Positions 1-7,025 of a stretch of DNA of 9,760 nt are shown here, one piece after another (the first letter of the stretch is position 1; each line of letters starts with the position of its first letter). Origin of the DNA: Bacteroidia bacterium (GTDB lineage: Bacteria > Bacteroidota > Bacteroidia > NS11-12g > UBA9320); NCBI GenBank assembly GCA_029253325.1, contig JAQWZS010000205.1:1-9760 (forward strand), written 5' to 3'. The notes under the pieces are model-generated. The model was not told the DNA's origin. It saw only the letters and a program-made list of their open reading frames with translations, and ran no database searches. Made by a program: the position numbers and the translations under genes.

Positions 1-895
1 CGAACACCCATTGAAGGGTAATAATGACTTATTGTCGATAACCCAACCTGATATAATTTCAGAAATTCACAACCAATTTTTAGATGCAGGTGCAGACATA
101 ATCGAAACCAACACATTCAATAGTACATCGGTATCTATGGCAGATTATCACATGGAAGATTTAGTCGAAGAACTAAATATTGCTTCTGCAAAACTAGCAA
201 AAACTTGTGCAGATGAGTTTACCAAAAAAAATCCAGAAAAACCGCGTTTTGTCGCTGGGAGTATTGGTCCTACCAATAAGACAACCTCCTTATCCCCAGA
301 CGTAAATAATCCTGGATTCAGAGCAATAGATTTTGATGAGTTGGTAGTTGCTTACAAAGAGCAGGCAAATGCTTTAGCAGAAGGAGGTGTTGATCTATTT
401 TTAATTGAAACTGTATTTGATACACTCAATTGCAAGGCAGCAATTTATGCCATTTTAGAACTCAAAGAAGAAAAACAATTAGACTTACCCATCATGATTA
501 GTGGTACCATTACTGATGCAAGTGGCAGAACATTAAGTGGTCAAACAGTTGAAGCATTTTGGTATAGTATTAGTCATGCCAACCCACTAAGCATAGGATT
601 AAATTGTGCATTAGGAGCAGACCAAATGCGACCATTCATAAAAGAACTGAGCGACAAGGCTTGGTGCAGAGTATCGGCTCACCCAAATGCTGGTTTACCA
701 AATGAATTTGGCGAATATGATGAGACACCTGAGAGTATGAGTGAAGTAGTAGGTGAGTTTGCATCGAATGGATTTCTGAATATTGTGGGTGGATGTTGCG
801 GTACCACTCCAGAGCACTTAAAAGCAATCATCGAAAAAGTAAGTCAAGAAGAACCACGTAGTATCCCAGTTCTTAGGAATGAAGTAGAAAATTGA
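1..895 (+). CDS. metH: Methionine synthase homocysteine-binding module, split form (5' end outside window)
   Basis: Cobalamin-dependent methionine synthase module that binds and activates homocysteine through zinc for methyl transfer. The frame is open from base 2, and the first residues (EHPLKGNNDLL) align inside the N-terminal domain of E. coli MetH, so roughly 45-50 residues lie upstream. The TTG at 11 is internal, not a start. The zinc ligands are visible: Cys in GLNCALG (codon at 605) and the Cys pair in GGCCGTTPEH (codons at 794 and 797). The protein stops at 893-895, just after this TIM-barrel domain, where E. coli MetH continues into folate-, cobalamin- and SAM-binding domains. Bacteroidota often split MetH in this way, but the second half does not follow here: the next gene is convergent sucD, 6 bases away. 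Identification is firm; calling it the split MetH1 form is inferred from the early stop. Confidence 0.93.
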   Translation, partial: EHPLKGNNDLLSITQPDIISEIHNQFLDAGADIIETNTFNSTSVSMADYHMEDLVEELNIASAKLAKTCADEFTKKNPEKPRFVAGSIGPTNKTTSLSPDVNNPGFRAIDFDELVVAYKEQANALAEGGVDLFLIETVFDTLNCKAAIYAILELKEEKQLDLPIMISGTITDASGRTLSGQTVEAFWYSISHANPLSIGLNCALGADQMRPFIKELSDKAWCRVSAHPNAGLPNEFGEYDETPESMSEVVGEFASNGFLNIVGGCCGTTPEHLKAIIEKVSQEEPRSIPVLRNEVEN

Positions 896-901
896 CAGCT
901 A

Positions 902-1771
902 CTAATTGAGAATATCAGACATCTTTGATCCAATTCCTGCTGGAGAGTCCACCACTTGAATTCCGCATTCTCTCATGATAGCTTTTTTAGCAGATGCCGT
1001 ATCCTCATCGCCTCCAACAATAGCTCCAGCATGCCCCATAGTTCTTCCTGCAGGTGCTGTTTCTCCTGCTATAAACCCTACTACAGGTTTTGTCCCAAAC
1101 TCTTTAATATAACGAGCAGCTTCAGCTTCCATACTCCCACCAATCTCACCAATCATGACAATACCTTCAGTATCTGCATCTTGCATTAAAAGTTCGATAG
1201 CATCTTTCATTGATGTCCCAATAATAGGGTCTCCACCGATGCCGATAGCTGTTGTTACTCCCATTCCTGCTTTTACTACCTGATCAACTGCTTCATACGT
1301 TAATGTACCCGATTTCGATACAATTCCAATTTTCCCTTTTTTAAAGATAAAGCCTGGCATGATTCCAACTTTGGCCTCGTCTGCTGTAATGACACCAGGA
1401 CAATTAGGACCAATTAATCTGCTATTAGTATTGGATAAATAAGCTTTCACTTTTACCATATCAGCTACTGGAATACCCTCCGTTATACAAACGATCACAC
1501 CTATACCAGCCTCGGCTGCTTCCATAATGGCATCACCCGCAAATGGTGGTGGAACAAAAATTATACTTGTGTCAGCTCCAGTATGCTTAACCGCTTCATC
1601 TACAGTATTAAAAACGGGCTTATCCAGATGATTAGTACCACCTTTACCAGGAGTTACTCCGCCAACTATTTGAGTTCCGTATTCAATCATTTGACCGGCG
1701 TGAAAACTACCCTCACTACCTGTAAACCCTTGAACAATTATCTTAGAATTTTTATTTACTAATACTGACAT
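902..1771 (-). CDS. sucD: Succinate-CoA ligase (ADP/GDP-forming) subunit alpha
   Basis: Alpha subunit of succinyl-CoA synthetase, the TCA-cycle enzyme that converts succinyl-CoA to succinate with substrate-level phosphorylation. At 289 residues it is full length for the family. An N-terminal CoA-binding Rossmann domain contains GFTGSEGSFHA (residues 15-25) and GGVTPGKGG (37-45), followed by IGPNCPG (120-126). The phosphorylated active-site histidine lies in GRTMGHAGAI at His247, matching His246 of E. coli SucD. Translation starts at ATG 1771 (reading leftwards), which gives the canonical short N-terminus before the Rossmann strand. The beta-subunit gene sucC is not adjacent, so it must be elsewhere; that arrangement is usual in Bacteroidota. 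A -7 promoter box lies 14 bases upstream of the start, implying a very short leader. The stop is 6 bases from the convergent metH stop. Confidence 0.97.
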   Translation of the reverse strand: MSVLVNKNSKIIVQGFTGSEGSFHAGQMIEYGTQIVGGVTPGKGGTNHLDKPVFNTVDEAVKHTGADTSIIFVPPPFAGDAIMEAAEAGIGVIVCITEGIPVADMVKVKAYLSNTNSRLIGPNCPGVITADEAKVGIMPGFIFKKGKIGIVSKSGTLTYEAVDQVVKAGMGVTTAIGIGGDPIIGTSMKDAIELLMQDADTEGIVMIGEIGGSMEAEAARYIKEFGTKPVVGFIAGETAPAGRTMGHAGAIVGGDEDTASAKKAIMRECGIQVVDSPAGIGSKMSDILN

Positions 1772-1784
1772 AATTTTTAGTTGA

Positions 1785-1793
1785 GCAAAGGTA
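1785..1793 (-). promoter_or_regulatory. Bacteroidota -7 promoter box for sucD
   Basis: Read on the minus strand this is TACCTTTGC, a full match to the Bacteroidota consensus TAnnTTTG. The end of the TTTG is 14 bases from the sucD start, so the transcript leader would be only about 8-12 bases. I find no TTG at the expected -33 distance (17-23 bases further upstream), so the upstream element is weak or absent. Confidence 0.5.
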
Positions 1794-1889
1794 TTTTTTT
1801 TGGCAATATCTAAAAGATAAAACTATGCAATATATCATTAAAACAAATTCGTAATTTTTTCAATTTTACACCAAAATAAATCTGTTATC

Positions 1890-1919
1890 TTGTAAATTTT
1901 AAAATTTAACTAGCTTTGC
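1890..1919 (+). promoter_or_regulatory. Bacteroidota promoter (-33/-7) for the biotin carrier gene
   Basis: TTG at 1890-1892 and TAGCTTTGC at 1911-1919 are separated by 18 bases. Both elements match the primary sigma-factor promoter described for Flavobacterium and Bacteroides (TTG, about 17-23 bases, TAnnTTTG). The box ends 31 bases before the ATG at 1950. This is the best-formed promoter in the window. Confidence 0.6.
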
Positions 1920-1949
1920 ATTAGCTTATTTATTAAAGTAATTATATAA

Positions 1950-2450
1950 ATGAATATGGCTAAAATTATTATAGACAACAATTCATTCAACATTGAGAAA
2001 GCTGAAGGTAAGCTATCCATTGATAATTTAGAAGTTGTTCACGACCTCTTGAAAACTGAAGGAAACAATTACCACCTTGTTTATAATCATCAATCGTTCA
2101 ACATTGAGGTTTTAGCTAAAGACAACCACACAGGTATACTTACCTTGAGGATCAATGGAAGAGTCATAACTACCCAACTTCAGAATAAACTTGCTGGGCT
2201 ACTCCAACAAATGGGAATGGATAACAACAAGAAGAAACTAAAAGACCTTAAAGCACCCATGCCTGGCCTTGTTCTAGATATTTTGGTAAATGAAGGCGAC
2301 GAAGTAACTGAGGGGCAAGAGCTCATTGTATTGGAAGCAATGAAAATGGAAAACGCTATTAAATCACCCCAAGATGGTATTATAAACAAAATACAAATTG
2401 GCAAACAAGATAAAATAGATAAAAATCACACCCTTTTATCATTCCAGTAA
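1950..2450 (+). CDS. Biotin/lipoyl attachment-domain protein (acyl-CoA carboxylase biotin carrier type)
   Basis: Small biotin carrier protein that presumably carries carboxybiotin between the biotin carboxylase and carboxyltransferase of an acyl-CoA (acetyl- or propionyl-CoA) carboxylase in the cytoplasm. The C-terminal half (about residues 98-166) is a biotinyl domain with APMPGLV (102-108) and the attachment motif EAMKMEN; the biotinylated lysine is Lys132. Residues 1-85 form a beta-rich N-terminal region (ending TTQLQNKLAGLLQQMG) found in stand-alone Bacteroidota carrier proteins, and a Lys-rich linker joins the two. The length of 166 residues is usual for that type. ATG at 1950 is used here, but ATG at 1956 is equally plausible. 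It has its own promoter and no carboxylase partner in the window, so the substrate cannot be read from context. Oxaloacetate or methylmalonyl-CoA decarboxylase gamma-type carriers are alternatives. Confidence 0.9.
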   Translation: MNMAKIIIDNNSFNIEKAEGKLSIDNLEVVHDLLKTEGNNYHLVYNHQSFNIEVLAKDNHTGILTLRINGRVITTQLQNKLAGLLQQMGMDNNKKKLKDLKAPMPGLVLDILVNEGDEVTEGQELIVLEAMKMENAIKSPQDGIINKIQIGKQDKIDKNHTLLSFQ

Positions 2451-2529
2451 CTAGAATATCAAACACTAAGAAAACATCATTGAAACTCTATAAAACATAA
2501 ACTCAAACATTTCAAATACAATTTAAGAC

Positions 2530-3567
2530 ATGAAACATTTATTTACACTATTATTTATTGCTGGATTTATTTCTAACGTATTCTCGCAGAATAATGAATT
2601 ACAATTAAAAAAACAGGAATTAGAAAACGCTAAATCTTCATTAACAGATGCTCAAAAAAGAGTAAAAACCATCGAACAAGAAATTGCTCAACTAACTCCA
2701 CCAGTATATTGGCAAAAAGGGGGATTTGGTGCTCTTAACTTTAATTCATTAGGACTCACTAATTGGGCTGCAGGTGGTGTATCTGCAAATTCTGTGACAG
2801 CCATTGGTAACATCTACCGAAATTACAAGAAAGGAAAAGTTGAATGGAGAAACAACTTGGATTTAGCCTATGGGTTAATTAAAAATGAAGGAGAAACACT
2901 TCGAAAAAATGAGGACAAGATTGATTTTCTGACCAAAGGAAACTATGGCATTACAGATAAATTGAGTTATTCAAGTTTATTGAACTTCAAATCTCAGTTT
3001 GCTCCTGGTTTTGACTTTTCTGACCCAACTAAAGATGATAATGCCCGAGATGAAATTTCAAAATTTTTAGCCCCTGCATACCTCACTACATCCATTGGTT
3101 TAAACTATAATTTTACTGATTATTTTTCTGTTTACATATCTCCAGCTACAGGTAAATTTACTTTTGTCAATGATGATTCAATCGCTGCACAAAATATATA
3201 TATTCCTGCAACATTAAATGATAACGGAGTTCAATTTTATAACGACCGATACAGAGCTGAATTTGGAGCATTATTTAATGCTCAGTTTAAAAAAGACCTC
3301 ACTAAAAAAATTAACCTTACCTCTACTCTAAACCTTTTTAACAACTTCACGGATGTAAATACGGCTAACCGAAAAAATATTGATGTAAACTGGGAAACCA
3401 TGATCAACATGAAGCTTACCGAATATATTGGTGTTAGTTTTTACACCAATTTAATTCATGATAATGACGTGACTGTTCCACTATATGAGAGAAATACAAT
3501 TGTTGGATATGGGCCACGTACTCAGTTTAAGCGACTGCTAGGCGTTGGGTTCTCCTACAAATTTTAG
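2530..3567 (+). CDS. DUF3078-family exported protein, probable outer-membrane beta-barrel
   Basis: A conserved Bacteroidota protein of unknown function that I place in the DUF3078 family. Residues 1-20 form a signal peptide (MKHLFTLLFIAGFISNVFSQ) with cleavage near residue 19 or 20. Residues 22-55 are a charged heptad-like segment (LQLKKQELENAKSSLTDAQK) likely to form a short coiled coil. From about residue 60 begins the family region with the signature WQKGGFGALNFNSLGLTNWAAGG (61-83), followed by alternating aromatic/polar strands typical of a transmembrane barrel. It ends in GVGFSYKF with a terminal Phe, the usual outer-membrane insertion signal. It lies 79 bases after the biotin carrier gene, and I see no convincing -7 box in that gap. 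It ends 60 bases before the copper-type operon and is separated from it by a promoter, so I do not assign it to that operon. Confidence 0.8.
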   Translation: MKHLFTLLFIAGFISNVFSQNNELQLKKQELENAKSSLTDAQKRVKTIEQEIAQLTPPVYWQKGGFGALNFNSLGLTNWAAGGVSANSVTAIGNIYRNYKKGKVEWRNNLDLAYGLIKNEGETLRKNEDKIDFLTKGNYGITDKLSYSSLLNFKSQFAPGFDFSDPTKDDNARDEISKFLAPAYLTTSIGLNYNFTDYFSVYISPATGKFTFVNDDSIAAQNIYIPATLNDNGVQFYNDRYRAEFGALFNAQFKKDLTKKINLTSTLNLFNNFTDVNTANRKNIDVNWETMINMKLTEYIGVSFYTNLIHDNDVTVPLYERNTIVGYGPRTQFKRLLGVGFSYKF

Positions 3568-3584
3568 TGATAATTCATAAGGCA

Positions 3585-3621
3585 TTGCCCATAGATTTAT
3601 AATATTTTCCCTTAACTTTGC
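3585..3621 (+). promoter_or_regulatory. Putative promoter of the MbnP/MbnH operon
   Basis: TAACTTTGC at 3613-3621 matches the -7 box TAnnTTTG. The nearest TTG (3585-3587) is 25 bases upstream, slightly longer than the usual 17-23, so the -33 assignment is weak. The TTG lies inside a short imperfect palindrome, GGCATTGCC (3581-3589), that could be an operator half-element, although nothing else supports that. The TTTG ends 7 bases before the proposed TTG start at 3628, so the transcript would be leaderless or nearly so if that start is right. Confidence 0.45.
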
Positions 3622-3627
3622 AGTAAG

Positions 3628-3993
3628 TTGAGGTCAATTATTGCTATATTATTTTCTCTAATGCTATTATTCCCCAGTATTGGATTTAGTATGGTCATTG
3701 ATGCCTGTTGCATTACAGATTATGAGACGTGCTGTTCACAAGATTTCAATTCTGCCTCGTGTCATTCAACTGTCGATCCAGATGACTGTGATGATGTTGT
3801 TTTAATCGTATTACCTCCAAATCAAATTGATTTCACTTCACATAAGTCACTTGATATCCCATCAAGCTTACCCATATTATTAAAAGTTAAGGTATATCCT
3901 AAGCCTAATCCTTACAACGGTCTAAGAATAATCAACTCGACTTATTACGACACCTCTAATCACCCCAGTATTTTTCAGGTTTTTTTATGTTAG
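3628..3993 (+). CDS. Small exported Cys-rich protein preceding a TonB-dependent receptor
   Basis: I do not recognise this protein with certainty. From the TTG start it is 121 residues. It begins with a convincing signal peptide (MRSIIAILFSLMLLFPSIGFS), so the mature part should be outside the cytoplasm. It contains seven cysteines, at residues 27, 28, 35, 36, 45, 54 and 121, including two CC pairs (ACC, TCC), a CH pair (45-46) and a C-terminal Cys; a PP motif follows at 63-64. This arrangement recalls small Cys-rich Bacteroidota proteins encoded just ahead of metal-related TonB receptors (DUF6660 and HYC_CC_PP types), but that resemblance is from memory. No ATG lies upstream in frame because a stop at 3613-3615 closes the frame. 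The only ATG alternative near the N-terminus, 3661, would lose Arg2 and half the hydrophobic core. A role in binding or sensing metal is inferred from the Cys pattern and the operon. Confidence 0.65.
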   Translation: MRSIIAILFSLMLLFPSIGFSMVIDACCITDYETCCSQDFNSASCHSTVDPDDCDDVVLIVLPPNQIDFTSHKSLDIPSSLPILLKVKVYPKPNPYNGLRIINSTYYDTSNHPSIFQVFLC

Positions 3994-4045
3994 TCAATAG
4001 TTTTATTTAAAACTCTAATTGCTAACTATAACCTAATAAATACAA

Positions 4046-6328
4046 ATGAAAAACATAATAATTATGTTCTTAATGCTGATTAGATTAAATCTATCTGCCC
4101 AGCAAGAACAACAAGAAATAAAAGGGAAAGTAATCCTCAATACCTTAGAAGAACAAAAATCTGTTGCAGGTGCGTTTATCCGTTGGAATGGTGAATCTTC
4201 TGGAGTATTTGCTAACGATAATGGTGGATTTTTAATCAAATACGACGGCAATAATGAACTCATTGCTTCATTTGCTTCATACAGTCCAGACACCATACTT
4301 GTTACTAAAGTAGACTCCGTATATAAACTGATTTTAAAAGAATCAAATGATTTGAAAACAGCAATAGTTATAGCAAGACGAATCTCTTATGGTTTATCTA
4401 AATTGAGTCCTAGAACAACCATTGTCCTAGGAGAAAGAGAATTCCAAAAAGCAGCTTGTTGTAATCTATCAGAAAGCTTTGAAAATGCTCCTGCAATAGA
4501 TGTCAGTTTTAGTGATGCCGTTACAGGAACAAAACAGATAAAAATGCTTGGATTGGATGGATTTTACACACTAATTGGGAGAGAATACATGCCATCTGTT
4601 CGTACATTAAACTCCTATTATGGCCTATCTCATATTCCTGCTGCGTGGGTAGATGGAATACAAATAACTAAAGGTGCTGGCAGTGTAGTCAATGGTCACG
4701 AGAGTATCGCAGGACAAATCAATGTAGAACTAAAAAAACCTTTTGGACCAGAAAAATTTATTTTAGACCAATTTGTCAGTACAGGTGGACGACTTGAAAC
4801 CGATTTCATGTATACCAAAGATATCAGTAAACATGTAGCCTCATCTATACTAGTTCGATATGGTCAACGATCATTAGAATTTGATAGAAATAAAGATGGA
4901 TTTTTGGATATGCCTTTAAGCGAAGATTTTAAAATCATGAATCGTTGGCAATTTTTTGCTAAAAATGGTCTTGAAGGCACAGCAAATGCTAGCTATCATA
5001 CTAATCACCAAAAAGCTGGACAAACAAGCTCACTAAGTGCTAGCCTAAATCCATATGAAATTGGTATTAATACTGAAGTAATCGATTTTTTTGCTAAGCT
5101 TGGAAAACCTTCGAAAAAAAATGAGTACAGCAGTTTTGGTTCTCAATATAACTTTAATCACTCAGAGATGTCAAGTAATTATGGATCTAGCGAAAATCAA
5201 AAAAAATATCTTGCACAAACAAATCAAGGTTACGTTAACGTTCTCTATGAAAGTATCATTGGAAATAGCTTTCATCAATTTCAAACAGGTATCTCATTGT
5301 TAATTGACGAGACTCAAGAGACATACGAAGGTTTTCGTTTTGAGCGATCAGAAGCTGTGTCAGGTTTGTTTTTTGAATACACATATAAGCCAAAAGAAAC
5401 TTTCAGTCTAGTTGGAGGTATTCGGTCAGATTATAACAGTATTTATGGTCTTTCTATCACACCAAGATTCCACGGGAAATACCGTTTTAATCAAGATAAA
5501 ACATCAATTAGAATATCAACTGGACTTGGAAGAAGAACGAGTAACCCCCTCGCTCAAAATCAAATGCTTTTTGCATCAGGTAGAACTATAGAATTTAGAA
5601 TGAGTGATGCTCAACTTGCCTATGGTTTAGAACAAGAATTGGCAATGAATTCAGGCTTAAGTTTCGAGCACCAATTCAAGCTCACATACATGCCTGCAAA
5701 AATTGGGCTTGATTTTTTCAATACGACATTTAAGAATGAAGTTGTCATGGATCGAGAAAATGAAGGCAAAGCTTATTTTTACAATGTTAACAATGGATCT
5801 CGGGCTAATAGTTTTCAAACCCAATTAGACTTAGAACTCGCTCGTAGAACCTCAATTCGATTAGCATACCGAATGTTTGATGTAAAGACTAAGTATCAAC
5901 ACCCATTAAACCTTTCATCCTACTCAACTAAACAAAAACCATTTATATCTAGACACCGAGCTTTTATAAATATCACTCAGAGTACACGAACCGACTGGAG
6001 ATTTAATACCACACTAACATGGTATGGCCCTCAACGAATTGCTGGTGGCAGAGACACCATTTATGAGGCAAATGTTTTAAAACAGATTGAAGACAAGTTT
6101 TCCCCAAACTTTTTTTTACTAAATGCACAAATTAGCAAAACCTTTAAAAAAGAATTTGAGTTATATTTTGGTGCAGAGAATATATTAAACTACAAACAAC
6201 AGAACCCTATACAGAATTCAGCCCAACCTTTTTCCGAAAACTTTGATGCCGGATTAGTCTGGGGTCCAATTTTCGGAAGAATCATTTATGGAGGGTTTCG
6301 TTGGAGAATTAAATCATCAAAAGAATGA
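4046..6328 (+). CDS. TonB-dependent outer-membrane receptor, probably for copper or a copper complex
   Basis: Outer-membrane active transporter of 760 residues that takes up a ligand at the expense of TonB-transmitted energy. A signal peptide ends at about residue 18 (LNLSA|QQ). Residues 24-100 form a carboxypeptidase-regulatory-like domain (KGKVILNTLEEQKSVAGAFI), common at the N-terminus of Bacteroidota receptors. The plug spans about 115-232, with KAACCNLSESFE (135-146), DAVTGTKQIKMLGLDG (157-172) and WVDGIQITKGAGSVVNGHES (201-220). The remainder is the barrel. The adjacent Cys138-Cys139 in the plug is notable in an envelope protein. It starts 52 bases after the Cys-rich gene and overlaps the next gene by four bases (ATGA at 6325-6328), so the two are co-translated. 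The substrate is inferred only from the neighbouring metal-binding genes. A SusC-type glycan transporter is unlikely because no SusD gene is present. Confidence 0.92.
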   Translation: MKNIIIMFLMLIRLNLSAQQEQQEIKGKVILNTLEEQKSVAGAFIRWNGESSGVFANDNGGFLIKYDGNNELIASFASYSPDTILVTKVDSVYKLILKESNDLKTAIVIARRISYGLSKLSPRTTIVLGEREFQKAACCNLSESFENAPAIDVSFSDAVTGTKQIKMLGLDGFYTLIGREYMPSVRTLNSYYGLSHIPAAWVDGIQITKGAGSVVNGHESIAGQINVELKKPFGPEKFILDQFVSTGGRLETDFMYTKDISKHVASSILVRYGQRSLEFDRNKDGFLDMPLSEDFKIMNRWQFFAKNGLEGTANASYHTNHQKAGQTSSLSASLNPYEIGINTEVIDFFAKLGKPSKKNEYSSFGSQYNFNHSEMSSNYGSSENQKKYLAQTNQGYVNVLYESIIGNSFHQFQTGISLLIDETQETYEGFRFERSEAVSGLFFEYTYKPKETFSLVGGIRSDYNSIYGLSITPRFHGKYRFNQDKTSIRISTGLGRRTSNPLAQNQMLFASGRTIEFRMSDAQLAYGLEQELAMNSGLSFEHQFKLTYMPAKIGLDFFNTTFKNEVVMDRENEGKAYFYNVNNGSRANSFQTQLDLELARRTSIRLAYRMFDVKTKYQHPLNLSSYSTKQKPFISRHRAFINITQSTRTDWRFNTTLTWYGPQRIAGGRDTIYEANVLKQIEDKFSPNFFLLNAQISKTFKKEFELYFGAENILNYKQQNPIQNSAQPFSENFDAGLVWGPIFGRIIYGGFRWRIKSSKE

Positions 6329-7017
6329 ATAAAAAAGAACTTGTAATTTCTGGCATCTACTGTATGAGTTGTGTCAGCAAGATTGAAAAACAACTTTATT
6401 CTAATACAACCATAGATAAAATAACTATTGATAAAAATACAGGCTCAACAATATTTGAAGCAGCTGATATGCCAAGCGAAACTATTATTCAAGACTTGCT
6501 CTCTAAAGTTGGCGATTACAAAATAGGTGCACCTAAAAAGAACTTTTTTTCAAGTCCTTATAAACCCCTTATCCTTATCGTTTTTTACTTGATGATTGTC
6601 ACCTTGGGTATTGAATTTAGTTCAGGTATTTTCTTATGGGAAACATGGATGGGAAATTTCATGGCTGGATTTTTTCTCATATTTTCATTTTTCAAACTAC
6701 TTGATATTCCAGCCTTTGCAAAAGCATACCAATCCTATGATATCATAGCCTCTAAAATAAAATGGTACGGATATGTCTATCCCTTTATTGAGCTAGGTTT
6801 GGGGCTTTCATATATTTTCTTTTATGACAGTGAGATAACAAATTTAACAACTGCTATTGTTATGTTCGTAGGATTAATAGGTGTCTCGAGATCTGTTATC
6901 CAAAAATCAAAGATTCAATGTGCCTGTCTTGGAACTGTATTTAATCTACCAATGAGTTACGTTACAATAATTGAAAATGGGATAATGTTAATTATGGCAC
7001 TATTTATGCTTTTATAA
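6325..7017 (+). CDS. Heavy-metal-associated (HMA) domain fused to a MauE/DoxX-like membrane domain
   Basis: Predicted inner-membrane protein of 230 residues. Residues 1-68 form an HMA fold with the metal-binding motif GIYCMSCVSKIE (10-21), Cys13 and Cys16. After a short linker follow hydrophobic segments near 80-98, 109-127, 148-166, 171-187 and 211-230, with charged marks FFKLLD (122-127) and YPFIELGLG (152-160) typical of the MauE/DoxX redox-associated membrane family. A second Cys pair lies in IQCACLG (198-203; Cys199 and Cys201) ahead of LPMSYVTIIEN. No signal peptide precedes the HMA domain, so that domain probably faces the cytoplasm. MauE supports maturation of methylamine dehydrogenase in other bacteria; here a plausible job is passing metal or electrons across the inner membrane for the envelope copper proteins. 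That job is inference. It overlaps the receptor gene by four bases and is followed 8 bases later by the MbnP-like gene. Confidence 0.85.
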   Translation: MNKKELVISGIYCMSCVSKIEKQLYSNTTIDKITIDKNTGSTIFEAADMPSETIIQDLLSKVGDYKIGAPKKNFFSSPYKPLILIVFYLMIVTLGIEFSSGIFLWETWMGNFMAGFFLIFSFFKLLDIPAFAKAYQSYDIIASKIKWYGYVYPFIELGLGLSYIFFYDSEITNLTTAIVMFVGLIGVSRSVIQKSKIQCACLGTVFNLPMSYVTIIENGIMLIMALFMLL

Positions 7018-7025
7018 TTTTAAAA

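Noticed and set aside
896..901. A shared bidirectional terminator between metH and sucD
   Set aside because: The gap is six bases and I could not find a stable hairpin there; any terminator would have to lie inside the coding ends.
3999..4014. Inverted repeat AGTTTT-ATTT-AAAACT between the Cys-rich gene and the TonB receptor gene
   Set aside because: Only A/T pairs plus one G-C pair in a 6-base stem, in an AT-rich gap, so it is expected by chance. It is too weak to call a terminator or attenuator.
636..5303. Five other open frames: 636-827 (-), 956-1189 (+), 2180-2404 (-), 4033-4296 (-) and 5091-5303 (+)
   Set aside because: Each lies entirely or almost entirely inside a well-supported gene in another frame or strand and shows no family motif. 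Low-complexity Ser/Phe-rich content is typical of out-of-frame reading.
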